64,000 bases of DNA from Saprospiraceae bacterium (GTDB taxonomy: Bacteria > Bacteroidota > Bacteroidia > Chitinophagales > Saprospiraceae): positions 186,001 through 250,000 of the forward strand of contig JADKGD010000071.1 of assembly GCA_016717145.1 (NCBI GenBank), given 5' to 3'. How positions within the stretch are numbered: the first letter of the stretch is position 1; every line of letters starts with the position of its first letter. The position numbers and the translations under genes were made by a program. The notes beneath the pieces are model-generated. The model saw only the letters and a program-made list of their open reading frames with translations. It was not told where the DNA came from and did not search any database. Shown in pieces: positions 20,250-29,733 of this stretch.

Positions 20250-20386
20250 ATTATTTTGTATTGAAATCCATAAAACGGAGCATTTCGTTTAAGTCAGTAC
20301 TTCATTGTATTAAAACTATTTTTTACATTTTTTTTCAAGGAATGGAGAATTATCCTATCTTGCATGCTTAGCATTATTTATCATTA

Positions 20387-21010
20387 ATGACCAAAAAAAA
20401 TTTATTTATTGCCCTGGAAGGTATAGATGGAAGCGGTAAAAGCACCCAAGCCAAATATTTGGCCGATCATCTTACCAAATACGGTCACAAAGTGTATACT
20501 ACTTTCGAACCAACAGATAATCGCATTGGAACCATAATCCGGGATATATTTAATCACCGTATGGAAGGGGACCATCGGGTGATTGCCGGACTTTTTGTAG
20601 CTGACAGATTAGATCATTTGCTTCATTCAGAATATGGCATTTTACATAAATTAGAGGATGGATATACTGTCATTACAGACAGATATTACTTTTCTTCTTA
20701 CGCTTATCATGGCGTCCATATGTCAATGGATTGGGTTATTGCTGCCAATTCCTTAAGTGCGAATCTACTGCGACCGGATCTTAATATTTACATAGACATC
20801 TCTCCTGAGATAAGTATGGCCCGGATCAATAAAGGTAGAGATTCCAAAGAACTTTATGAGACGATTGAAAATCTAACTAATGTGCATAAAAAATATGCTC
20901 AGGCATTTGATCTATTAAAGGAAGAAGAAAAGATTTTTATTACCCAGGGAGAACGGTCAGAAAATTTAATTGCCAACGATATCTGGAAAGAGGTAAAAAA
21001 ATTGTTATAA
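20387..21010 (+). CDS. tmk: Thymidylate (dTMP) kinase
   Basis: A 207-residue dTMP kinase, converting dTMP to dTDP for DNA synthesis. The P-loop is GIDGSGKST near residues 12-20. The nucleotide-binding TFEPTD and the DRYYFSSYAYHG motif (the DRY/F..S signature) are clear, and the lid region (ISPEISMARINKGRDSKELYET) has the usual arginines. Length is normal. It ends four bases before the convergent pntB stop. An ATG follows an AT-rich leader without a Shine-Dalgarno. Confidence 0.94.
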   Translation: MTKKNLFIALEGIDGSGKSTQAKYLADHLTKYGHKVYTTFEPTDNRIGTIIRDIFNHRMEGDHRVIAGLFVADRLDHLLHSEYGILHKLEDGYTVITDRYYFSSYAYHGVHMSMDWVIAANSLSANLLRPDLNIYIDISPEISMARINKGRDSKELYETIENLTNVHKKYAQAFDLLKEEEKIFITQGERSENLIANDIWKEVKKLL

Positions 21011-21013
21011 CTC

Positions 21014-22429
21014 CTATCCCAGACTTTTAATCTCCTGTACCAGTTTATTTAGACACTCCTTAGCATCACCAAATAACATAGATGTTTTAGGTTGATAAAA
21101 CAAAGCATTCTCAATACCTGCATATCCCGGCTTCATACTTCGTTTATTGACTATAACATGAGATGCATTTTCCACATCCAGAATAGGCATACCATATATT
21201 GGCGAGGCAGGGTCAGTTTTAGCAGCAGGGTTGACAACGTCATTAGCTCCCAATACCAATACTACATCTGTTTGTGCAAACTCAGGATTGATCTCATCCA
21301 TATCAGCTAATTTGTCATACGATACATCTGCTTCCGCCAGCAAAACATTCATATGGCCAGGCATACGGCCGGCAACCGGGTGAATGGCATATTTGACTTC
21401 CACACCATTAGCATCCAAAACTTTTTCAAGTTCATGACATATGTGCTGGGCCTGAGCTACTGCAAGGCCGTAACCGGGAACTATGATAACTTTTTTAGAA
21501 TATGTCATTAGAACAGCAGCATCTGTGATTGAAATTTCTTTATATGTTCCGCCTGCAACCGTGCTTTGAGCTCCGGATTTGTTACCACCAAATGATCCTA
21601 CGATTACATTTGTTAGTGACCTGTTCATTGCTTTGCACATCAAAATAGTTAATACGGTACCTGCACTTCCGACCAGAATACCTCCGGTAAGCATAACAGG
21701 ATTATTGTATAAAAAACCACCTAATGCTGCAGCTACACCTGTAAAAGAGTTGAGCAGAGAAATAACAACCGGCATATCTGCCCCACCGATTGGCATAACA
21801 AAAAGGATGCCGTATAATGCTGATATAATGAGTAAAATATAAAATAATATTACAACATTCGAGCTCCCAATACCGAATATAATCGCTAAAAGAATGCATG
21901 CAATTATGAGTAATAATCCAATATTAAATACTTGCTGTAATGGCAGTGTGCGGTCACCTATATTACCATTTAATTTGCCAAAAGCTATCATACTCCCAGT
22001 AAATGAAACAATACCAATTACCAATCCTGCCAGTATAATAAATGCAAGCAAAGGCTCATCTGATAATACAATCCCCTCTCTGATAAGATGTCGAAATTCA
22101 ACTATACTTATGATGGCTGCACAAGCTCCGCCCATACCATTAAACAAACTGACCATTTGTGGCATTGCGGTCATTTGTACTTTTTTTGCTGCCATAGTAC
22201 CCGTAATAGCTCCGATCAGAAGACCACCAAAAATCCAGATATAATTACCCAATGCCAGACCTTTGGAATCTTTATACAAAAATATTGTGGCGATGATGGC
22301 AATAGTCATACCCAGTGCTGCATATATATTTCCTTTACGTGCAGAATCAGGGTGAGAAAGCAATTTTAGTCCTATGATGAAAGATATACTACCAATGAGA
22401 TAACTGAGCGTTAAAAGTCCGTTTGCCAT
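21014..22429 (-). CDS. pntB: NAD(P) transhydrogenase subunit beta
   Basis: A 471-residue beta subunit of the proton-translocating nicotinamide nucleotide transhydrogenase. The first 280 residues hold about nine membrane helices (LIGSISFIIGLKLLSHPDSARKGN is a family signature). The C-terminal domain binds NADP(H), with PGYGLAVAQAQH near residue 320, GRMPGHMNVLLAEA, and VLGANDVVNPAA. With the alpha subunits it uses the proton gradient to reduce NADP+ with NADH at the inner membrane. It is the last gene of the three-gene pnt operon, 45 bases after the small alpha subunit. Confidence 0.95.
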   Translation of the reverse strand: MANGLLTLSYLIGSISFIIGLKLLSHPDSARKGNIYAALGMTIAIIATIFLYKDSKGLALGNYIWIFGGLLIGAITGTMAAKKVQMTAMPQMVSLFNGMGGACAAIISIVEFRHLIREGIVLSDEPLLAFIILAGLVIGIVSFTGSMIAFGKLNGNIGDRTLPLQQVFNIGLLLIIACILLAIIFGIGSSNVVILFYILLIISALYGILFVMPIGGADMPVVISLLNSFTGVAAALGGFLYNNPVMLTGGILVGSAGTVLTILMCKAMNRSLTNVIVGSFGGNKSGAQSTVAGGTYKEISITDAAVLMTYSKKVIIVPGYGLAVAQAQHICHELEKVLDANGVEVKYAIHPVAGRMPGHMNVLLAEADVSYDKLADMDEINPEFAQTDVVLVLGANDVVNPAAKTDPASPIYGMPILDVENASHVIVNKRSMKPGYAGIENALFYQPKTSMLFGDAKECLNKLVQEIKSLG

Positions 22430-22474
22430 AATATGTATTGATAAAACAATGTTTTATTATTAAATAATGGGTGA

Positions 22475-22789
22475 TTAATTTTTTTTGCGTTTTTTAAACA
22501 TTTCAAGCATTCTATCGGTAACTACAAATCCGCCAACAACATTAAGCGTCCCAAGGATTACAGATAGAAAACCCAATGTAAGTACTGCATAATCGTCACT
22601 TTTGGCTTGTCCCATTACGATAATGGCACCAATAACGACTACCCCATGTATGGCATTTGCCCCACTCATTAGCGGCGTATGTAATACAGCAGGAACGTTT
22701 GATATCACTTGAAATCCCAAAATGATCATTAGGATGAGGAGATAAATAAATGTAATGTTTTCAGTTGAGAAAGCTAAAAATTGCTCCAT
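22475..22789 (-). CDS. pntAB: NAD(P) transhydrogenase small alpha subunit (alpha-2)
   Basis: A 104-residue membrane protein with about three helices (TFIYLLILMIILGFQVISNVPAVLHTPLMSG, then AIHGVVVIGAIIVMG, then a last helix ending FVVTDRMLEMFKKRKKN). This is the membrane part of PntA made as a separate polypeptide, as in Rhodospirillum-type three-subunit transhydrogenases. The PAVLHTPLMSGANAIHG motif contains the conserved proton-channel region. It lies two bases after the gene for the soluble alpha subunit. Confidence 0.93.
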   Translation of the reverse strand: MEQFLAFSTENITFIYLLILMIILGFQVISNVPAVLHTPLMSGANAIHGVVVIGAIIVMGQAKSDDYAVLTLGFLSVILGTLNVVGGFVVTDRMLEMFKKRKKN

Positions 22790-22791
22790 GA

Positions 22792-23874
22792 TTAATTTGC
22801 TTTTGATATAAGTGCCGATTTGATAATTTCGTTGTCTTCATTTAAAGACACCTTACCATCTTTTATAATAATGTTCAGAAAATTTAGCATATTGTTGGAA
22901 TATAAGGTGCTCGCCACACCGCTTACCTGATCAGCCAAATCTGATTCACCCACAATAGTTACTCCATTTTTTTGAATCGTTTCATTGTTGACAGTAAAGG
23001 CACAATTTCCTCCTGTTGATGCCGCCAGATCTACAATTACGGAACCAGGTTTCATATGTTGAATCGTTTCTTCTGTAACCAACAATGGTGCGGTTCTCCC
23101 TCTCACTTGGGCCGTGGCAATTATTATATTTGATTTCAAAGCCTTTTCCTGCACTAAGGCGCGTTGTTTTTGAAGATATTCGTCAGATTGTTGTACAGCA
23201 TATCCACCAGCTCCTTTATCATCAGCAGCCCCGGGCACTTCTACAAATGAGGCTCCAAGTGAATTGACTTCTTCTTTTGCGGCAGCTCTGGTATCAAATG
23301 CTTCTACTACTGCTCCCAGTCTCTTGGCCGTAGCGATGGCCTGAAGTCCTGCTACGCCTGCTCCCAACACCATTACTTTTGTTGGCGGTATTGTGCCGGC
23401 AGCTGTCATCATCATAGGAAACATATTATTATAGTAGTCGGCTGCTTTCAATACAGCTTTGTACCCTGCCAATGATGCCATTGATGAAAGAATGTCCATA
23501 GATTGTGCAAGTGTAGTCCTTGGTATCATATCCATGCTTATAAAATTCACATCATACTTATCCAGCTTGGCAATAACTTCTGAGTACTGAAACGGCGCAA
23601 ACATTGAGATATATATTGCGTGTTTTTTTAATTTTGAAAGTTCTTCTTCTTGAATTGGCCCTATACTAATGACAATATCAGCATTAGTGAGAATCGTTTG
23701 TCTCGGCGAAGGTTTGATGTCATTTTCTAAGTATGCCTGATCATAAAAACCTGCTTGTTCACCCGCTCCGAATTCCACTATGGTTTCTATACCCAGTGAT
23801 TTTAGTTTTTTAGATGATGCAGGCACTATGGATACTCTGTTGAAAGATTGTTCTTTAAGAATTCCTAATACCAT
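22792..23874 (-). CDS. pntAA: NAD(P) transhydrogenase soluble alpha subunit (alpha-1)
   Basis: A 360-residue NAD(H)-binding subunit of transhydrogenase. It begins MVLGILKEQSFNRVSIVP, the family's N-terminal block, and has the Rossmann motif VLGAGVAGLQAIATAKRLGA followed by VEAFDTR. The mobile-loop region (GGYAVQQSDEYLQKQ) and RGRTAPLLVTEETI / KPGSVIVDLAASTGGNC are typical. It is shorter than E. coli PntA because the membrane part is encoded separately. It is the first gene of the operon, behind a good promoter (TTG-N20-TACCTTCG). Confidence 0.95.
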   Translation of the reverse strand: MVLGILKEQSFNRVSIVPASSKKLKSLGIETIVEFGAGEQAGFYDQAYLENDIKPSPRQTILTNADIVISIGPIQEEELSKLKKHAIYISMFAPFQYSEVIAKLDKYDVNFISMDMIPRTTLAQSMDILSSMASLAGYKAVLKAADYYNNMFPMMMTAAGTIPPTKVMVLGAGVAGLQAIATAKRLGAVVEAFDTRAAAKEEVNSLGASFVEVPGAADDKGAGGYAVQQSDEYLQKQRALVQEKALKSNIIIATAQVRGRTAPLLVTEETIQHMKPGSVIVDLAASTGGNCAFTVNNETIQKNGVTIVGESDLADQVSGVASTLYSNNMLNFLNIIIKDGKVSLNEDNEIIKSALISKAN

Positions 23875-23897
23875 TTTGCGTACAAATTAATAAGCGA

Positions 23898-23928
23898 CGA
23901 AGGTAGCTATTTTGTATAAAAAGGTCAA
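23898..23928 (-). promoter_or_regulatory. Promoter of the pnt operon
   Basis: On the minus strand a TTG -33 element (23926-23928) is followed after 20 bases by TACCTTCG (23898-23905), one mismatch from TAnnTTTG. The spacing equals that of the pgi/pmi promoter at 60410-60440. The predicted leader is about 17 bases. Confidence 0.55.
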
Positions 23929-23963
23929 AATTTACAGTACTTAATTAAAATTTAAACCACACT

Positions 23964-24524
23964 TCAATTTTTTATCAATTGTCTGAATGGGTCTTCAGAA
24001 GTATCGTATTTATAAAGGTGGTATTTTTCTATTTTTTCTATAAGTTTTGTTGCATAATTTTCATCGGTTGCATATCCACAATATTTTAAACCAAAAGCCC
24101 AATCTGAGTAGGCTGTTTTGTCGTAATCAAACAACGCTTTATACCTTTCAGTTTGCATAAGATAATTTGATCTGTCAATATATGAGTCTATATCTGATTC
24201 ATATGCCCTGAAACAAGATTCGATCAATTGTCCCTTTTTGTTAAAATCGTCATCTTTATGGTAGTAAGTCCTTCCCGTCCAATAAGTTTTGCATTTGATA
24301 CCAAAGTGATTATTGGCTTCCGTGGCAAGTTTACTGGTACCATAATTAGACTCATGAAGTCCTTGTGCCAATGTTATACTGGCAGGTATTCCTGATCTAT
24401 ACATTTCTACAATAGCTAGATCCTTGTAATATGAAATGTATTCTGAAGCAGCGATGTCAGGGTTAAAATTAAATGACATTAAGCATATGCTCACAATAAA
24501 TATTAATACCCTTCCTAATGACAT
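23964..24524 (-). CDS. Glucosaminidase-domain peptidoglycan hydrolase (short paralogue)
   Basis: A 186-residue exported protein with an N-terminal hydrophobic signal (RVLIFIVSICLMSFNF) and one glucosaminidase (FlgJ/GH73-like) domain. The likely catalytic Glu is in LAQGLHESNYGTS; the ANNHFGIKC, TYYHKDDD and ESCFRAYES blocks are family signatures. It would cut the glycan strands of peptidoglycan. It closely resembles the N-terminal domain of the longer protein encoded at 27720-28862, but lacks LysM repeats. No gene here clearly assigns it to a pathway. Confidence 0.88.
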   Translation of the reverse strand: MSLGRVLIFIVSICLMSFNFNPDIAASEYISYYKDLAIVEMYRSGIPASITLAQGLHESNYGTSKLATEANNHFGIKCKTYWTGRTYYHKDDDFNKKGQLIESCFRAYESDIDSYIDRSNYLMQTERYKALFDYDKTAYSDWAFGLKYCGYATDENYATKLIEKIEKYHLYKYDTSEDPFRQLIKN

Positions 24525-24584
24525 GTTGCAAAAAATTATAATAAGATAGTTTCAAATGTCATGCCAAAAATGATTATCTACGTA

Positions 24585-26187
24585 TTATGGACATGCGTTC
24601 AATGTCAAAACTTGTAAAACGCCACTATTATCTACTGTAATTCTATAGCAAGCGTTCTTCCCATTAAGAATTAAACCTTTAGTATATGTTTCGACGATAA
24701 GGTCACTATTTTGAATCGTAACTTGGGCCGGATTTGAGGTGCAGGTTACAGTTTCAAGTGAAAGTACCCCGCCTGTGGCATTAATTTTTTTACAAACATT
24801 ATTTATATCTTTTAAAATTATACTATAATTTTCACTTGTAAATGCAAGATCGCCTTTATAAATTTTATTCACATTGGCGCCATTTACATGACAAATTATT
24901 TGCTCAGTTGTTAGTGTTCCTGTACTACTTACTTTGAGCCTGAAACAATATCCTTTGTCAGACCTAAGTACCAATCCTTTTGTATTTGAATCAAACAATA
25001 CGCTGGAATTTTCTATTTTCGCAATTTTACCAACATTTGAACCATCACTTACTGGCATATCCAGTTTGAAAGTAAATAAACCCTGAGAAATATCACCTAC
25101 AACAATACAACCTGAAGGAAGAAATGGATATACACCCCATGGTCCTTTCCAGTCATGCGCAGGAACACTATACCCTTGCCCGTTTTGCAAAGTATATGTA
25201 TCGAAATAAGCAATTCTTTTGGGTAATAAAGGATCTGAAATGTTAAACATCTGTACACCGTCTTCATAGTATGAAAGAAATAGTGTATCACCTTTAACAA
25301 AAGGATTGTGTGGTCTGTTATTAGTAAATGTTGGTGCCTCCAATGGTTCTTTAAAAGACGATATAAGATTCACTGCAGTGCCTGTGCCTGTGCCACTTAT
25401 TTGAAACAATTTTAAAAGGCCGTCCTCTCGGGACCTCTTCCGCTACGTAGGCATGTTGTCCACCGGTGCTGAGCCAGCTACTATGGTTGTACCCAGTTGA
25501 GACATTGTTTGAAGCCAACTCTATGATATTTGCTGTGTTTGATACATCCCAAATTTTATACCCATCATATCCGTGAGAAGCGTAAGCGATATTATTCCTA
25601 ACATATATATCATGAATGTAGGTGGTAAAGTGTTTTTTTAGAAGAACAGGATTTGCAGCTGTACCTGCATAAGTTACTCCGTTAACAACTTCAGTATCTA
25701 ATGTATATATTGTAAGCTGTCCATTTGTTGCATTCGAACCTACTACATATAACCGACCATTTGGAACATCGACAAAAATATTATGTGCCCGGGTAAAATC
25801 TGTTGTATTTTGAGTATACGTATAATCGGTCAGATTTACTATTTCCAGACCTTCTACACAAGGTCTGCCTCCTGTCTGGTCGCATACTGCATACAAATAA
25901 TTTTCATACGTTTTAAAATCTCTCCAAATGGCATCTGCGCCATCAACATATGACATTTTCTGGACAGGCTTTGAACAATCCGTTACATCGTAAATATTTA
26001 TTGCCTGACTGCTTCCGATGACGGCAAATTCTTTTCCTGTATGGTCAACATAACCCCAAACATCATTATATTCATTACCTGGCATACCGCCGACATAAGC
26101 TTTGGGGGAAACATTAAATGTTTGTGCCGTTATGTTAAGGGAACTAAGGACTAAGTATATAAAGTAACATAATTTTATGTCTTTCAT
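24585..26187 (-). CDS. Secreted LVIVD-repeat / choice-of-anchor B type protein (frameshifted)
   Basis: One gene of about 533 residues, split by one extra base in 25410-25417: EEVPRGRPFK in the first frame continues as LFQISGTGTGTAV in the second. The visible pieces are 26187-25351 and 25409-24585. A signal peptide (CYFIYLVLSSLNITAQ) precedes a beta-propeller region whose repeats read like NIYDVTDCSKPVQKMSYVDG and KIWDVSNTANIIELASN, as in LVIVD-repeat proteins of marine and sludge Bacteroidota. The last 140 residues hold three repeats of about 40 residues, each with paired cysteines (see findings). I use the ATG at 26187; an upstream in-frame start would overlap the divergent glycosylase gene. 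Function unknown, probably extracellular. Confidence 0.82.
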
Positions 26188-26193
26188 TTTTAT

Positions 26194-26201
26194 TAATTTT
26201 G
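26194..26201 (+). promoter_or_regulatory. Promoter -7 element of the glycosylase gene
   Basis: TAATTTTG matches TAnnTTTG, 24 bases upstream of the ATG at 26225. It overlaps the leader of the divergent LVIVD gene. Confidence 0.4.
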
Positions 26202-26224
26202 CCAATCCATAAATAATTGAAAAA

Positions 26225-26854
26225 ATGATCACAAATATACGGCCTGAAATTATATCTCATCTTAAAAGAGATAAAATAATGGCAAATCTGGTTGATAACT
26301 GTACATTAACTATACATAAAACCCCAATAAATGTTTTTGATGACTTAATAAGATCTATTGTATCTCAGCAACTATCAACAGCTGCTGCAGCTACAATATA
26401 TGGGAGATTCATACATGCACTGGACCAAAGTCAGTCTGTTCCTGAACAAATACTCGCTAAGACACCGGACGAATTGCGCTCTTTCGGCCTTTCTTATCAA
26501 AAGGCTAATTATCTGCAAAATGTTGTAAGACATTTTGACGAATTCAAGTTATATGATACTGATTGGCATACCTTGACAGATGATGCTATTATAGCCGAGC
26601 TAACTAAGATAAAAGGTGTGGGTAAATGGACGGTGGAGATGATACTAATGTTTTCACTTAATCGTGAAGATGTTTTACCCCTCGATGATCTGATTATTAG
26701 AAACAACATTATAAAACTCTACAACATCACTTCAGAAAAAAAAGAACAATTAAATGAAATGTTTAGCGTCGCTGAAAAATGGCGGCCTTTTAGAACATAT
26801 GCGTGCAGATATCTTTGGGCCGCAAAGGATTCACAATTCATAAATAAAAATTAA
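26225..26854 (+). CDS. alkA: AlkA-like DNA-3-methyladenine glycosylase II
   Basis: A 209-residue HhH-GPD superfamily base-excision glycosylase that removes alkylated purines. The DNA-binding SIVSQQLSTAAAATIYGRF helix and the helix-hairpin-helix LTKIKGVGKWTVEMILMF are clear, and the catalytic Asp is the second D of LPLDDL (residue 155). The protein lacks E. coli AlkA's N-terminal domain, like the short bacterial and archaeal forms. It is divergent from the LVIVD gene: the two starts are only 37 bases apart. Confidence 0.92.
   Translation: MITNIRPEIISHLKRDKIMANLVDNCTLTIHKTPINVFDDLIRSIVSQQLSTAAAATIYGRFIHALDQSQSVPEQILAKTPDELRSFGLSYQKANYLQNVVRHFDEFKLYDTDWHTLTDDAIIAELTKIKGVGKWTVEMILMFSLNREDVLPLDDLIIRNNIIKLYNITSEKKEQLNEMFSVAEKWRPFRTYACRYLWAAKDSQFINKN
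26232..26239 (-). promoter_or_regulatory. Promoter -7 element of the LVIVD gene (inside the glycosylase gene)
   Basis: The minus strand reads TATATTTG, an exact TAnnTTTG match. It lies within codons 3-5 of the divergent glycosylase gene and predicts a leader of about 38 bases for the LVIVD gene. Confidence 0.4.
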
Positions 26855-26946
26855 TTGATAAGATTATGATGCCGGTTTATTGATAGGTTTTGGGTTTTTT
26901 GATCCTATCCATATATTTAATATTTAAAAAATAGATACCATCAATA

Positions 26947-27663
26947 TTATTTTTTTGAGTCCTTTACCATATCCATCAACCCTGATATTTCAGTTTCTGT
27001 CAAGTAACGCCAAGAATCATAGGCGATTCCCTCCAGATTTATATTCATAATACGCACCCGATTTAACGTTCTTACGCGGTAGTCAAGATATTCGCACATT
27101 CGTCTGATCTGACGATTTAGTCCTTGGGTCAGAATTATTTTAAAGGTAAATTCATCCAATTTTGTCACTTTGCATGGATTGGTAACTGTATCAAGTATCG
27201 GAACTCCCGCTGCCATACTTTTAATAAATGCGTTATCAATCGGCTTATTTACCGTTACTACGTATTCTTTTTCATGGTAATTGCCCGCACGCAGGATCTT
27301 ATTTACAATATCACCATCATTTGTAAGTAATAAAAGTCCCTGGGACATTTTATCAAGTCGGCCTATTGGAAATATTCGTTCTTTGTAATTTAGATGGCTT
27401 ATAATATTGTCGGCATCATTGGGATCTGAGGTACAGGTGACTCCGACAGGTTTATTAAAGGCAAGATAAACTTGCTTTGTTTCATTGGTCACAAGAATGT
27501 CGTCTATATAGACTTTGTCCATTGCAGTTGCTCGATTTCCCTTTTTTGCAATGACATCATTTATTCTAACACGTCCTGCTTCGATTAGTTTATCTGCTTC
27601 CCTACGAGAACATCTTCCAGTATCGCTGATATATTTGTTGAGGCTGATATGTTGCGGTTCCAT
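26947..27663 (-). CDS. rluF: 23S rRNA pseudouridine synthase, RluF type
   Basis: A 238-residue pseudouridine synthase of the RsuA/RluB/E/F group. An N-terminal S4 RNA-binding domain (LNKYISDTGRCSRREADKLIEAGRVRIND) is followed by the catalytic domain with GRLDKMSQGLLLLTNDGD, which holds the catalytic Asp, and the closing LTQGLNRQIRRMCEYLDY motif. The SDPNDADNIISHLNYKERIFPIGRLD region resembles RluF (U2604 of 23S rRNA) more than RsuA. The exact target is inferred. Length is normal. Confidence 0.9.
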   Translation of the reverse strand: MEPQHISLNKYISDTGRCSRREADKLIEAGRVRINDVIAKKGNRATAMDKVYIDDILVTNETKQVYLAFNKPVGVTCTSDPNDADNIISHLNYKERIFPIGRLDKMSQGLLLLTNDGDIVNKILRAGNYHEKEYVVTVNKPIDNAFIKSMAAGVPILDTVTNPCKVTKLDEFTFKIILTQGLNRQIRRMCEYLDYRVRTLNRVRIMNINLEGIAYDSWRYLTETEISGLMDMVKDSKK

Positions 27664-27719
27664 AATTAATTAAACGATTCTAATTAATTTTAAAAAATAC
27701 TTAAATTAATATGATCTGT

Positions 27720-28862
27720 TTATTTTAAACCGCCTAAATCTACAAAAGAATCAAATTTTTCTACAATTGAGTGCCTTGGTGTCTGATCGATTGGAATATG
27801 TTTATTAAGACTTATTTTTTCTCCCTGAATGGGTAAAGCATCTTTACTCAAATTGTTTTTTGCCAGCAGGCTTTCCAATCTTATACCGTACTTTTGTGAA
27901 ATGGTATACATATTCTCTCCTTTACTAACTATATGAAATGGTATTTCTTTGTCCTGAAACGTTCTTTTCTTTTTATCGAGAAATACAATTTCATTTTCAC
28001 CAAAGATATAATCAGGACTACTCAGTCCTTCGTTATACTCTAGGATTTCATATTTTTCAACACCTGTCAGTTTTGCCAAACTGGAAACAGACTCCCCTCC
28101 CTTAGTGTTAACAACTTTAACGTCATTTATTTTCCTTATTGTATATTTTTGTACTTTATTGTCCGCTTTGTAATTATCTGATGTAGTACTTTCGCTTTCA
28201 ACTTTTTTATAGCCATTTTTTAATTGGTCTCTTACTTCAATTTTAATGGTCTCTTTTTCTTCAATATTAACTAAATTTGGATTTACTTTAAGTATTGGCG
28301 ATCTTGGTAATACAACCGATTCATCAAATTTATATAATTGATTGCTTTCAATAATTCTGATAAGTTTGTCAGCATAAGTAGGGTCGGATGCGTAGCCGGA
28401 AAATTTTAAACCATTGGCCCAACCAACATAATCGCTGGAACCAAGCTCAAAAAGAAATCCATATCTGGACTGTTTTGCCGGATTGGTTAGGAATTCGGAG
28501 TGCGCAGAGTAGGAATCTGCAGCTGAAGAAAATGCCCTAAAACAACTTTCTATCAAATTTCCTGTACTGTCTGTGTCGTCATCCAGTTTAAAATATATTT
28601 CACCAGTCCAATCTTTTCCACACTTTAAGCCAAAATGGTTATTGGCTTTATATGCCAGATCACTTCTACCGAGATCTGATTCCAGCATGCCTTGTGCAAG
28701 TTTAATCGATGCCGGGATCCCGGTACGTTTCATTTCAGAAATAGCGATGCTTTTAAAGGAGCCAATATAATTATCCATAATTTTTTTATTGGCATTAGAA
28801 AAAGATGCCATAGCCAAAACCGGAAGGATTAAAAGCAGATTTATTGAAATAATTCGATACAT
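27720..28862 (-). CDS. Glucosaminidase with LysM domains (long paralogue)
   Basis: A 380-residue exported peptidoglycan hydrolase. After a signal peptide (ISINLLLILPVLAMASFSNA) it has a glucosaminidase domain with LAQGMLESDLGRSDLAYKANNHFGLKC, about residues 35-180, very like the protein encoded at 23964-24524. After a charged linker come two LysM-like modules: VVNTKGGESVSSLAKLTGV near 250 and HIVSKGENMYTISQKYG near 318, which bind peptidoglycan. The pair probably arose by duplication; they now flank the LVIVD, glycosylase and RluF genes. It is a likely cell-wall remodelling or division enzyme. Confidence 0.9.
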   Translation of the reverse strand: MYRIISINLLLILPVLAMASFSNANKKIMDNYIGSFKSIAISEMKRTGIPASIKLAQGMLESDLGRSDLAYKANNHFGLKCGKDWTGEIYFKLDDDTDSTGNLIESCFRAFSSAADSYSAHSEFLTNPAKQSRYGFLFELGSSDYVGWANGLKFSGYASDPTYADKLIRIIESNQLYKFDESVVLPRSPILKVNPNLVNIEEKETIKIEVRDQLKNGYKKVESESTTSDNYKADNKVQKYTIRKINDVKVVNTKGGESVSSLAKLTGVEKYEILEYNEGLSSPDYIFGENEIVFLDKKKRTFQDKEIPFHIVSKGENMYTISQKYGIRLESLLAKNNLSKDALPIQGEKISLNKHIPIDQTPRHSIVEKFDSFVDLGGLK

Positions 28863-29009
28863 ATATATTATATATTTATTTAATTTGATAATGCAAATAT
28901 CATTCCGAATTTTTTAATGCCCAATTCTTGTTATTAAAATGAATTATTGGGTAAAAATATTGTTACTATTGCATATCGGATTTTCGATGGTAAAAAAATA
29001 AAATTTAAA

Positions 29010-29639
29010 ATGGATATTACAGATTTATTACAAGGACCAATGAAGGATTTGATTGTGAACCAAGTAGGTAAACAATTAGGTTTAGGTGACTCAAATCAGA
29101 CAAATACAGCTGTAAGTGGTGTATTTGCAACTTTACTAAATGCAGTTTCTCATAATGCAGCTTCTCCGGAAGGTGCCAGTTCCCTGATGTCAGCATTGGA
29201 CAGAGATCATGACGGAAGTATATTAAACGATTTGGCAGGATTTCTATCAGGTACGGTTACCCCTGAAAATCCAAAAACGGCTAATGGTGCCGGTATTGTA
29301 AATCACCTTTTTGGCGGACAACAAGAAACTGCGGCACAATCTATTTCAAAAGCAAGCGGAATAGATGCAGCAAAAATTGCTCAATTGATGATGACTTTAG
29401 CGCCGGTTGTGCTTGGGTATCTGGGTAAAGCTAAATCTGCTCAGGCAGCCCAACCCGAACAACAAGGCAATGGTTTGCTGGACTTAATTACCGGTGCGAC
29501 TAAAACTGTAAACCAACATCCCGAAAATCAGGGATTTTTCTCTAAGATGATTGACCAGGATGGTGATGGAAGTATGGTTGATGACCTGGCAGAAATAGGT
29601 TTTAAATCCATTTTTGGAAAAATATTAGGAGGAAAATAA
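29010..29639 (+). CDS. DUF937 family protein
   Basis: A 209-residue DUF937 protein beginning MDITDLLQGPMKDLIVNQVGKQLGL. It is rich in Ala, Gly and Gln with alternating helices and contains two DxDxDG-like loops (ALDRDHDGSILNDLAGF near residue 70 and MIDQDGDGSMVDDLAEIG near 185) that look like calcium-binding loops. The ATG at 29010 begins the conserved domain; a TTG at 28947 would add unrelated residues. There is no signal peptide. The function of the family is unknown. A strong terminator follows. Confidence 0.87.
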   Translation: MDITDLLQGPMKDLIVNQVGKQLGLGDSNQTNTAVSGVFATLLNAVSHNAASPEGASSLMSALDRDHDGSILNDLAGFLSGTVTPENPKTANGAGIVNHLFGGQQETAAQSISKASGIDAAKIAQLMMTLAPVVLGYLGKAKSAQAAQPEQQGNGLLDLITGATKTVNQHPENQGFFSKMIDQDGDGSMVDDLAEIGFKSIFGKILGGK

Positions 29640-29670
29640 AAAGACTTAGTGTATATTTGTCACTAATTAA

Positions 29671-29698
29671 GGCCACTAAATAAATTTAGTGGTCTTTT
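29671..29698 (+). terminator. Intrinsic terminator after the DUF937 gene
   Basis: A 10-bp stem (GGCCACTAAA with TTTAGTGGTC, one G-U pair) with a 4-base loop, followed by TTTT. It separates the DUF937 gene from the glucanotransferase gene. Confidence 0.85.
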
Positions 29699-29733
29699 CA
29701 TTTAAGTAATCAAAGAACAAGACACTCCTGAGC

